From assembly GCA_027943245.1 (NCBI GenBank), contig JANDJZ010001721.1, positions 1 through 16,569 on the forward strand: a DNA stretch of 16,569 nucleotides, in the 5' to 3' direction. The DNA comes from Acanthamoeba sp. SK_2022b. Lineage: Eukaryota; Discosea; Longamoebia; Acanthamoebidae. Shown here in pieces: positions 1-7,531 of this stretch (its first letter is position 1; each line of letters opens with the position of its first letter). The position numbers and the translations under genes were made by a program. The notes under the pieces were generated by a model that saw only the letters and a program-made list of their open reading frames with translations, did no database searches and had not been told where the DNA came from.

Positions 1-186
1 TCTAGTAATAAGATGCCCGTGTTTTGGTTATAACTTCCTAGAGGTGGTTTGTTTGCATTCTTTATAAGTATATTAAAACTTAAATTGTTCGTTTTTGTAA
101 CGCTTTTTTTTTTAATATGATATTTTGCATATTTTAAAATATATTATCAGCATATAACCATGCTACTTTATGGTATATCTTATAAT
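1..186. other. Non-coding leader upstream of atp9
   Basis: No gene is recognised here. The sequence is AT-rich with a long T run near 107-115. The first 33 or 65 bases could be the 3' end of an upstream reading frame: in the first frame ten codons run to a TAA at 31-33, and in the second frame codons run to a TAA near 65. Neither tail is recognisable. The 3' half carries a hairpin listed separately. It may hold processing or promoter signals for atp9, but nothing in the sequence proves this. Confidence 0.4.
152..178 (+). promoter_or_regulatory. Hairpin just upstream of atp9
   Basis: ACCAT at 157-161 pairs with ATGGT at 170-174, with an 8-base loop. After one bulged A (156), ATAT at 152-155 pairs with ATAT at 175-178. 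It ends nine bases before the atp9 ATG. It could be an RNA-processing or translation signal, or chance pairing in AT-rich DNA. The stem is short and the function is unknown. Confidence 0.25.
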
Positions 187-422
187 ATGAAAAATTTAGA
201 AATTATTTTACAAAGCTCTAAGATGATTCTGGTTTAGCGACTTCTGGTTTAATCGGTGCAGGTGCAGGAGTTGGTATTGTTTTTGGTTGCTTGATTTTAG
301 CGTTTTCTAGAAATCCAAATTTACAAAAAGAATTATTTAGTTACGCCTTAATTGGTTTTGCATTAACTGAAGCTATTGGTCTATTAGCTCTAGTTATGGC
401 TTTTTTAATTTTATTCATTTAG
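187..422 (+). CDS. atp9: ATP synthase F0 subunit c (subunit 9), frame interrupted
   Basis: This is the proteolipid that forms the c-ring of mitochondrial ATP synthase in the inner membrane. The frame opens at ATG 187 ([14 protein letters not shown], the usual subunit c start). The rest lies one frame back from about 228 and reads [16 protein letters not shown], then a loop with RNP, then [19 protein letters not shown] and TAG at 420-422. The Glu of LTEA is the proton-carrying carboxylate of the second helix. In the opening frame a TAG falls at 235-237; in the second frame a TAA lies at 219-221 with no usable ATG after it, so the gene cannot be read without a frame change near 222-228. Family proteins usually have I-G-[AS]-G here, which suggests four missing bases. 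A -1 shift alone would leave the protein one residue short. Identity is secure; intactness is not. Confidence 0.9.
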
Positions 423-437
423 TTTTTACTTGAAGTT

Positions 438-521
438 TGTAGGGTATCCAAGTTCGGTTAAAGGAAAAAGGCTGTAAACCTTTTGCTATATGCTTCACAG
501 GTTCGAATCCTGTCCCTACCA
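438..521 (+). tRNA. trnY: tRNA-Tyr (anticodon GUA), class II with long variable arm
   Basis: A full cloverleaf can be drawn. The acceptor strands are 438-444 and 514-520, the discriminator is A521, and the D stem is TCC/GGA (447-449, 463-465). The anticodon stem is 467-471/479-483 and the loop 472-478 carries GTA at 474-476. The variable arm is about 13 bases (484-496). The T stem is 497-501/509-513 with loop TTCGAAT. The long variable arm is the bacterial type of tRNA-Tyr. The one defect is acceptor pair 1:72, T438 against C520; the other six acceptor pairs are canonical. It sits between atp9 and cob. Confidence 0.95.
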
Positions 522-550
522 CGTTTTAAAAATTTATTAAATTCAGCAAT

Positions 551-1707
551 ATGCGTTTTATAAAAAAATACCCGTTATTAAATATTGTAAATGATTTTCT
601 AATAGATTATCCTGCTCCTCCAAATATAAGTTATTTATGAAATTTTGGTGCATTAGCTGCATTCTGTCTAGGTATTCAAATTGTTACTGGTATATTCTTA
701 GCTATGTTTTATGTTCCAAATGTTGAAAGTGCGTTCTCTAGTGTCCAATATATTATGCGTGATGTGAATTACGGTTGATTAATTAGATATATACATGCTA
801 ATGGTGCATCTTTTTTTTTATTTGCGTTTATATACATATTTTTCGTGGTTTGTACTATAATTCGTATATTACTCCTCGTGAACTTTTATGAAATTTAGGC
901 GTAACAATTTTAATAGTTATGATTTTAACTGCTTTTTTAGGTTATGTTTTACCTTGGGGTCAGATGAGCTTTTGAGCTGCTACTGTTATTACTAGTCTGT
1001 TTTCGGCTATTCCAGTAATTGGTGAGTATATTGTTATATGATTATGGGGTGGTTTTTCCGTTGATAATGCTACTTTGAATAGGTTTTTTAGTTTACACTA
1101 TTTATTACCGTTTGTTATAGCACTTCTTTCATTAATACATGTTGCCGTTTTGCATGAAAGTGGTTCTAGCAATCCGTTAAATATTGCACTTTCAGTCTCA
1201 AATAAAGTTCCTTTTCATCCTTATTTTATTTTTAAAGACTTACTTGGTATAATATTTTTCTTAATAATTTTCTGTTATGCAGTTTTCTTTAAACCCGACA
1301 GTATAATTGATCCTATTAATAACGTGCCTGCTAATCCTTTAGTAACACCAACTCATATTGTTCCGGAATGATATTTTTTACCATTTTATGCTATTTTGAG
1401 GTCAATTCCTAATAAACTTGGTGGTGTAATTACTTTAGGTTTAGCCTTAGTTGTTTTATTTCTATTACCATTTATAACTAACAATGTTTTTAAAGGGTCA
1501 TTCTTTGAAATATCTAAAACTGTTCTATTCTGGTCATTTCTTTCGGTTTGTGTTTTACTAGGGTGGATTGGGTTTAAGCCTATTGAAGATCCTTATTTGA
1601 TGTTAGGCCAGACTCTTACTCTTTTATATTTTTTTTATTTTTTTAGTTTAGCTGTTATAGTCCCTGCTTTACAGGCTTACAGTTTTAAAAACGTATTTTC
1701 AAAATAA
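551..1707 (+). CDS. cob: Cytochrome b, with a -1 frame break in a T run
   Basis: This is the membrane haem protein of complex III, which oxidises ubiquinol. From ATG 551 the frame gives a normal N-terminus through [10 protein letters not shown]. After the T9 tract at 811-819 the homology continues one frame back as [13 protein letters not shown] and runs to TAA at 1705-1707. All four haem-ligand His contexts are visible ([28 protein letters not shown]), as are PWGQMSFW and the Qo motif PEWY. The Trp of PEWY is a TGA at 1369-1371. With one base added the protein is about 385 residues, the normal length. Six TGA and four TGG codons encode Trp. Its stop overlaps the nad4L start by one base (TAATG). 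The break is either a missing T in the homopolymer or a -1 frameshift at T TTT TTA (814-820). Confidence 0.95.
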
Positions 1708-2018
1708 TGGTAAATTTTACTATTTTTTTTTTACTAGCTTTTTCTTTTATCATGTTTTTTCTTGGGATTTTAGGTATATTTATTACTAGAAAAAATATTA
1801 TTATAATTTTGGTTTCGATTGAACTTATGTTATTAGCTGTTAATTTTAATTTTGCTATTTTTTCAATTCTTCTTGAAGATGTATTTGGTCAAATTTTTAT
1901 ACTCTATACCCTTACTTTAGCTGGAGCAGAAGCTGCAATAGGTTTGGCTATATTAATTATATTTTATAGGATTAGGGGGATTATTACTGTTAATTTTGTT
2001 ACTTCTTTAAAGGGGTAA
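1707..2018 (+). CDS. nad4L: NADH dehydrogenase subunit 4L
   Basis: This is a small proton-pumping membrane subunit of complex I, the mitochondrial NuoK. The 103 residues form three hydrophobic helices with the family pattern: [21 protein letters not shown] with the conserved [10 protein letters not shown], then a third helix with [16 protein letters not shown]. The Glu of IELML and the Glu of AGAEAA are the conserved membrane carboxylates. The start is the ATG that shares a base with the cob stop, so the two are probably translated from one message. The frame is intact even through a T10 run near its start. It is followed after one base by the ATG of an unknown gene. Confidence 0.97.
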   Translation: MVNFTIFFLLAFSFIMFFLGILGIFITRKNIIIILVSIELMLLAVNFNFAIFSILLEDVFGQIFILYTLTLAGAEAAIGLAILIIFYRIRGIITVNFVTSLKG

Positions 2019-2019
2019 T

Positions 2020-3225
2020 ATGCCATATTTTATTAGTAGAATTAAAAAACTTATTTTGAATTTCAAAAATAAAAATCTGACTATTAACGTATTTAGGGAT
2101 TGGTTAAATTGTTCCTTTTGAAATAGGGTGATCTTTGTGTATACTTCCGCCACTATTAGCATAGTTCTTAGATATGTTATCTATTCTTGACATTCTAATT
2201 GCTGATTACCGGATTCTGTCACATTCTATTCGGTATTTTTATCTTATACGTGTGCTACTGTTTTTTTGGTTATTTTTCGTATGTTTAAAAGTATAACATT
2301 TGGTGATTTATTAAGAAGGTTCGTTGATGTAGATAGGATTCATGAAAATAAAGTAAGAAGGGAAAAATTTGTTGAATTAGTTGCTGAAACTCATAATGCT
2401 CACGATTCACTTAAAATTTATTCTGGTAGTTCGTTGCTAACACTTAGCACTTCTTTTTTTTTTTTAGCTGTATCCTCCGGGACAAATTTGGCATCGTATG
2501 TACCTATCTGCGTGATGTTGTATAACACTTGAGCATTGTTAAATTTATTCTATTTTGCGAGATGCATGCACCAAACCCCTGTTCCTGAAAGTTTAAAGGC
2601 TATAAGGCCAAATTGATTGGTGAAATTAAATAGGTTTAGTGATAATTTGGTTTTAATGAATGGTGCAGGTAATGCCATCGAATCTGCTACAGGCTCTGGT
2701 TTAAGTAGAAGAATTTTTAGTAAGGCTTCTAAGGCAGCTTCTAGTTCTTTTAATTATTTAACTGATACAAAAAATACCTTTACAATTATTAAGGGTTTAT
2801 CGTTTGTAGGTGGTTTTATTGCTAGTGTGGATTACGCCGCTTCGGAAGCTAATCACAGGACTACTTATATTACTAGAGCGTTGGAATTTAATGAAAATAA
2901 TACTTACTCTCCTGATCCGGATACGCGTTCTAAGGCAGCTGCATTAAGAAGGAGGGGTATAAGCTTGTTAGATTGTTGTGAACCAAACTCTAAATGTTTA
3001 AATTCTGAACTTGTTGAGAATAAGTATGAGCTTTTTAGGCCTTATGAAACTAGAAAGTATTTAGCTCTTGAAGAAAAAGCCTCCGCTCTTGAAGAAAAAG
3101 CCTCCGCTCTTGAAGAAAAAGCCTCCGCTCTTGAAGAAAAAGCCTCCGCTCTTGAAGAAAAAGCCTCCGCTCTTGAAAGGGAAAATAGAGAGTTACGGTT
3201 AAAGGAAGGTTTGAGTTTGAAATAA
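2020..3225 (+). CDS. Unrecognised membrane protein with C-terminal heptad repeats (401 aa)
   Basis: I do not recognise this family. The frame opens at ATG 2020, one base after the nad4L stop, and reads through five TGA (Trp) codons to TAA at 3223-3225. Hydrophobic segments lie near residues 37-55, 67-86, 136-152, 157-180 and 255-272. Between the second and third lies a charged stretch, FVDVDRIHEN (101-110), followed by KVRREKFVELVAE. A later motif is RG-x6-C-x-P-x2-K (312-325), with a CC pair at 319-320. Residues 349-383 are five exact copies of ALEEKAS, then ALERENRELRLKE, a likely coiled coil. The charged stretch and the Cys-Pro motif recur at matching positions in the second unknown gene at 13955-15037, so I infer paralogy. 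Uninterrupted length, normal codon use and position in a tight gene cluster argue that it is expressed. Function is unknown; a membrane-anchored organelle protein with a soluble tail is all I can say. Confidence 0.85.
3064..3177 (+). repeat. Perfect 21-bp tandem repeat, 5.4 copies, encoding heptads
   Basis: The 21-base unit GCTCTTGAAGAAAAAGCCTC plus C repeats five times without a mismatch (3064-3168), followed by a partial unit (3169-3177). Each unit encodes ALEEKAS, so the DNA period is exactly one coiled-coil heptad with Leu and Ala at a/d-type spacing. Identity at every base, including synonymous positions, indicates recent expansion. Copy number probably varies between strains. Confidence 0.97.
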
Positions 3226-3355
3226 TTCGTTGTTTGCTTGCGTAGAGAAGCGTAAAAGTTACTTTTATAGCAGAATTTTTATAATTACTGTCCTTATATT
3301 TATTCTTTTTAAGATTTTTTAAAAAGATTTTTTTGCTTTTAAACCAACTCTTTTT
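3226..3355. other. Spacer before atp1 with a small hairpin
   Basis: No gene is seen in these 130 bases. TAAAAG (3253-3258) and CTTTTA (3262-3267) form a six-pair hairpin with a TTA loop, shortly after the stop of the unknown gene. It could mark the 3' end or a processing site between the two messages, though AT-rich hairpins arise easily by chance. The 3' part is T-rich. Confidence 0.3.
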
Positions 3356-4924
3356 ATGAAAAAATACCAATTTTTAAAATCTAATTTACTACAGGCTCAA
3401 AATATAAATGAACTGTTCTTACAATACTTAAAAAATGATAGCAATATCGGTGTAATCAAAAGTATTGTTGATGGTGTGGTTATAATTGAAGGTCTTTCAA
3501 ATGTTAAGGCTGGTGAAATGCTTCAGTTTTCAAATGATATACAAGGTATGGCTCTGAATTTAAATTCTGAAACTGTGTCGGCTGTTTTGTTTGGCGATGA
3601 AACGAAAATTAAACCTGGTGAATATGTTGAGGGTACTGGAAACATTATTAGTGTCCCTGTTGGTATGAGTTTATTGGGTAGAGTGGTTAACGCATTAGGT
3701 CAGCCTATTGACAACAAAGGTGATTTTCCTGGTTCAGAGCTAAAACAAGTTGAAGTTAAGGCGCCGGGTATCATTACAAGACAATCTGTTAACGAACCTA
3801 TGATTACTGGTGTTAAAGCTATAGATTGTTTAGTTCCTGTTGGAAGAGGTCAAAGAGAGTTAGTTATTGGCGATAGACAAACCGGAAAGACTTCAATTTG
3901 TCTTGATGCTGTCTTAAATCAAAGATATGAAAATTCTAAGAATAAAAAAAACGCATTATATTGCATATATACAGCTATAGGTCAAAAAAGATCTTCCATT
4001 AGCAAACTTGTTACTCTTCTGGAAAAAACAAATTCATTAGATTATAGCATTATTGTTGCTGCTACAGCTTCAGAAGCTGCACCACTTCAATATTTAGCAC
4101 CATATACGGGCTGTGTTATCGGTGAATATTTTAGAGATAATGGCAAACACGCCCTTATAATTTATGATGATCTTAGTAAACAAGCTGTCGCTTATCGTCA
4201 AATGTCTTTACTTTTAAGAAGACCTCCAGGTAGAGAAGCTTATCCTGGTGATATTTTCTATCTTCACTCCCGTTTATTGGAAAGAGCCGCTAAGTTAAAC
4301 AAAAACTTTGGTGGTGGTTCTTTAACTGCTTTACCTGTTGTTGAAACTCAAGCAGGTGATGTCTCCGCATATATTCCTACTAATGTTATTTCAATTACTG
4401 ATGGTCAAATTTTTCTTGAAACTAATTTGTTTTATAATGGTATTAGACCTGCTGTTAATGTTGGTTTATCAGTTAGTAGAGTCGGTTCCGCTGCTCAAAT
4501 ACTAGCTATTAAAAAGTTAGCTGGTTCATTAAAATTAGAGTTAGCTCAGTACAGAGAAGCATTAAGTTTTGCGCAATTTGGTAGTGATCTTGATGAAACA
4601 ACTAAAAATTTATTATCCAGAGGAAATATGCTTACTGAATTATTAAATCAAAATAGATTTACACCTATTCCAATTGAAAATCAGTTTGTTCTTATGTATT
4701 CAGGTATAAAGGGTTTTTTAACTAATGTGAATAATAAATTAATTAGATCTTATGAAAATGAGCTTTTTAATAGAATTTCAAGCTATTTTGTTTTTAATAC
4801 TAATGTAATTTTATTATCAAACAATGACTACTATAAAAAGAAAAATAATAATAATGTAGTAGCATTCTTTATAAGTTATTTTAAATTTATTACAACTAAT
4901 ATATTTGGTTTTTCCTCTAAATAG
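3356..4924 (+). CDS. atp1: ATP synthase F1 subunit alpha
   Basis: This is the non-catalytic nucleotide-binding subunit of the F1 head in the mitochondrial matrix. The 522 residues match the usual alpha length. A beta-barrel N-domain is followed by the Walker A loop GDRQTGKT (172-179), the Walker B region [13 protein letters not shown] (about 265-277), the [12 protein letters not shown] motif (about 288-299), and [11 protein letters not shown], whose Arg375 is the alpha Arg that reaches into the beta catalytic site. No Trp codon occurs, so the frame is open without invoking the UGA code. The last ~30 residues are Asn/Lys/Phe-rich and look like a lineage extension. Alpha is nuclear in many eukaryotes; retention in mtDNA is known in plants, jakobids, some stramenopiles and Acanthamoeba. 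Confidence 0.99.
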   Translation: MKKYQFLKSNLLQAQNINELFLQYLKNDSNIGVIKSIVDGVVIIEGLSNVKAGEMLQFSNDIQGMALNLNSETVSAVLFGDETKIKPGEYVEGTGNIISVPVGMSLLGRVVNALGQPIDNKGDFPGSELKQVEVKAPGIITRQSVNEPMITGVKAIDCLVPVGRGQRELVIGDRQTGKTSICLDAVLNQRYENSKNKKNALYCIYTAIGQKRSSISKLVTLLEKTNSLDYSIIVAATASEAAPLQYLAPYTGCVIGEYFRDNGKHALIIYDDLSKQAVAYRQMSLLLRRPPGREAYPGDIFYLHSRLLERAAKLNKNFGGGSLTALPVVETQAGDVSAYIPTNVISITDGQIFLETNLFYNGIRPAVNVGLSVSRVGSAAQILAIKKLAGSLKLELAQYREALSFAQFGSDLDETTKNLLSRGNMLTELLNQNRFTPIPIENQFVLMYSGIKGFLTNVNNKLIRSYENELFNRISSYFVFNTNVILLSNNDYYKKKNNNNVVAFFISYFKFITTNIFGFSSK

Positions 4925-4942
4925 TTTAATTGCTAAATAAAG

Positions 4943-6051
4943 ATGGTGAGCTTAACTATTTGATTTATTCTATTATCTCTATACTTAATATTAAATGTAA
5001 TTTTAACTGTTGCCTTTTTAACTCTTTTTGAAAGAAAGGTACTTGCTAGTATTCAAAAACGTAAAGGCCCGAATTGGACTGGCTTTCTAGGAATTTTACA
5101 ACCATTAGCTGATGCTTTAAAGTTGATCATAAAAGAAAACCCTATTCCACAAAATGCGTCTTCTGTCTTGTTTTTTGGAGGACCTTTAGTTTTATTAATT
5201 TTAAGCTTAAGCGCGTGGTTTGTTATCCCTTTTAACAATTTCACAGTTGTTGCGGATATAAATATAGGAATTTTATACGTTTTTATGGTTTCATCTTTAA
5301 ATACTTTAAATATTATAGTTGCGGGTTGATCAAGTAATTCTAGATATGCTTTTTTAGGTGCTTTACGTTCCATTGCCCAAGTTATAGCTTACGAGGTTGT
5401 TATAGGTATTATTATTATAAATATTATAATAATAAGTGGTTCAATAAATTTTTTAAAAATAGTTTGAGCTCAAAAAGATTTATGATATGCGTTTGTTCTA
5501 TGGGCTCAATTTTTTTATTTTTTATAGCTATGTTAGCGGAGACTAATAGACATCCTTTTGATTTGGCTGAAGCCGAGTCAGAGTTGGTTTCTGGTTATAA
5601 TGTTGAGCATAGTAGTGTGTTATTTGCATTATTTTTTTTATCGGAGTACGCGAATATTATATTGCTTTGCCATGTAGCTACGATATTATTTCTGGGCGGT
5701 TGAACAATGCCGGATTTTTATTTTTTTTTTAAATTTTTTTCTCCTGAGTTATATTTAGCTATTGATGAGTTTTTTTATAATCTTCGTTCTGATTTTTATT
5801 ACATTACTTGGTTGTATCATTCTTTAGTATATATAGTTAAGGTTTACATTTATTTGTTTGCTTTTATATGGGTTAGGGCTACCTTGCCGCGGTATCGTTA
5901 CGATCAATTAATGAGACTAGGCTGGAAGGTTTTTGTCCCTATTACTATTGGTTTAGTGTTTATTAGTATATCTCTTACTATTTTTTTTGATGGTTTTCCG
6001 CCCGAAAATGGCTATATAAACCATTTTTTTTCCTCTGATTTATTTATATAG
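4943..6051 (+). CDS. nad1: NADH dehydrogenase subunit 1, with a -1 frame break
   Basis: This is the quinone-site membrane subunit of complex I (NuoH). From ATG 4943 the frame gives [19 protein letters not shown] and [14 protein letters not shown], the conserved N-terminal loops, and continues through a TGA Trp at 5326-5328 to WAQFFYFL, where a TAG stops it at 5525-5527. Homology resumes one frame back as [19 protein letters not shown], with [10 protein letters not shown], and runs to TAG at 6049-6051. The sequence at 5518-5524 is T TTT TTA directly before the TAG, and a T7 run lies at 5510-5516. One added T, or a -1 shift there, joins the halves without a gap. The total is about 369 residues, slightly longer than typical because of the Asp/Phe-rich tail. 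Identity is certain; the cause of the break is open. Confidence 0.95.
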
Positions 6052-6070
6052 CTTGCACTTTTGTTATTAA

Positions 6071-6141
6071 GAGGGGGTAGTTTAAGGGTAAAATGTTATC
6101 CTCCAAAGTTAAAGATAAAGGTTCGAATCCTTTCCCCCCTG
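6071..6141 (+). tRNA. trnW: tRNA-Trp (anticodon CCA)
   Basis: The cloverleaf has acceptor 6071-6077/6134-6140, discriminator G6141, D stem GTTT/AAAT (6080-6083, 6091-6094), anticodon stem 6096-6100/6108-6112 with loop CTCCAAA (6101-6107), and T stem AAAGG/CCTTT with loop TTCGAAT. CCA lies at 6103-6105, and the loop equals that of bacterial tRNA-Trp. The encoded acceptor 5' strand GAGGGGG does not match the 3' strand CCCCCCT at position 2 (A against C) and has G-U at position 1. Templating from the 3' strand would give AGGGGGG, the canonical A1-U72 start of tRNA-Trp. The anticodon stem has one U-U mismatch (6099/6109). Confidence 0.92.
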
Positions 6142-6165
6142 GCTTATTTAAAGTTGTATAAAAGA

Positions 6166-7176
6166 ATGCGTTTTAATTTAAATTTTGAATACGACAAGTT
6201 GCATTTAAAAGAAGTAACTATTCTAATCCCTAAATATCATACAAATATGGTATCATTTCTTACGCCTATTTTAGGTTTGTATGGTATAAATGTGAAAGAA
6301 TTTATCAATGATTTTGAAGTAAAAACTAAGTTTATAAATTTTGATATAGTAGTTCCTACAAAGGTTAGGATTTCAAAAATTAAAACTTTTGAAATATTAC
6401 TTAAAACACCATACGTAGTTTCACTTTTATCGAATGTCCAGGATTTTTCGATTTCGAAACCGTCAAATTTAACTATTTTATCTATTTATAAGCTTTCTCT
6501 TATAAAATCTGTTTTTAGGTCGACGTTTGTAAATAATCTTCATAAAAAGGTTTATCGATCAATTAGAAAGTATCTTTCTTTAGTTCTTGTTAAATCTAGC
6601 TCTTTTATATCTTTAAATGTTCCGGTATTGCGTTTTTTTGAAAAAAAAGACTATATTCGAAGTTTAAAATTAAAGGTTTTTTCATTTGTTTTGTTTAAAC
6701 ATTTTGTTTTTCAAAGATATGGGGTATTTTTAACATTTAATAACCCAAGTAGTTCTATTCTAAATTATTTAAATACATCGCTTAGTTTACTTAATTTATC
6801 TTTAAAAAAATTAAATACCAATTTTATGTATTCTTTGTCTAAATTAAAATTTTTTTTTGGTAGTGCTTTTTATTTATCTTCTTATAGTTGAAATTACTTT
6901 TTTAATTTTGCTAAAGATTTAGTTTTAAAAAGATTTACAAATAATTTTTTTCCTTTGTATTTTAGGTTTAATAATAATTTAATGCACATAGACTTTTTTA
7001 AGCTTTTTGTGTTAAATTTTAATGCCGTTAGAAATTTTTTATACATCTATTTATTAAAAATTATTTACAGGCATGTTATTAAATTACTCTTAACCATTAA
7101 TTATTTAAATAGTAAACTAGTATTTTTATTAAATTATCGTTACAAAAATGCCAACTTATCATCAAATCTTGCGTAA
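6166..7176 (+). CDS. rpl11: Ribosomal protein L11 with long C-terminal extension
   Basis: This is the protein of the GTPase-associated centre of the large mitochondrial subunit. The N-domain is recognisable: a short beta start, then [15 protein letters not shown] (36-50), equivalent to the family's G-x-x-GINIMEF, then [21 protein letters not shown] (about 62-82), equivalent to the I-TVY-DRSFTF-LKTPP strand. A weaker C-domain with [12 protein letters not shown] follows. The family is normally about 140-150 residues; this frame is 336, the last ~190 being Phe/Leu/Lys-rich with no recognisable domain. A TGA Trp lies at 6889-6891. ATG 6166 is the first start after tRNA-Trp and fits the L11 N-terminus. 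The 3' end overlaps rps12 by 29 bases, and the place just before rps12 mirrors the bacterial L11-to-str order. Confidence 0.8.
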
Positions 7177-7531
7177 TCCTAGAAAAAAAAAAATCCATAC
7201 AAATAATGTAAAAGCTTTGGAGGGTTGCCCTCAAAAAAAAGGTGTATGTGTAAAATTGCGGATCGTGAAACCTAAAAAACCTAATTCTGCTCAACGTAAA
7301 GTGGCTAAATTAAGACTATCCACTAGGCGTATGATAATAGCTTATATACCTGGTCAGGGCCATAACTTGCAGGAATACTCTTCGGTTCTTGTTTCCGGCG
7401 GAAGAGCTCCAGATTTGCCAGGAGTACGTTATAGCTTAATAAAAGGTAAGTACGATTTTAGTTGAAAGGAAAGTTTTGATCGCAAAAAAAAATTATCTAA
7501 ATATGGCTATTCGACTAAGAAAAAATTTTAG
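7148..7531 (+). CDS. rps12: Ribosomal protein S12
   Basis: This is the decoding-centre protein of the small subunit. The start [15 protein letters not shown], then [39 protein letters not shown] and the P-loop-facing [12 protein letters not shown], is textbook S12. The TGA at 7463-7465 is not the stop: past it the frame gives [14 protein letters not shown], the conserved S12 tail (KDRK-x3-SKYG), and ends at TAG 7529-7531 after 127 residues. This is one of the clearest proofs in the window that UGA means Trp. The tail overlaps rps7 by 29 bases, and the start overlaps rpl11. Confidence 0.98.

Noticed and set aside
1..60. Possible rRNA 3' fragment (CTAGTAAT resembles a small-subunit rRNA element)
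   Set aside because: The match is a few bases only and the neighbouring conserved rRNA segments are absent.
187..1707. Group I or II introns as the cause of the frame breaks in atp9 and cob
   Set aside because: No residues are missing from the cob join and about one from atp9, and no inserted sequence is present; the breaks are of one to four bases.
3050..3370. Minus-strand frame with a repeated Phe-Leu-Gln-Glu-Arg pattern
   Set aside because: It is the reverse of the 21-base coding repeat. The + strand frame is longer, has a paralogue and fits the gene cluster.
5053..5373. Minus-strand frame opposite nad1
   Set aside because: It overlaps conserved nad1 sequence and carries nothing recognisable.
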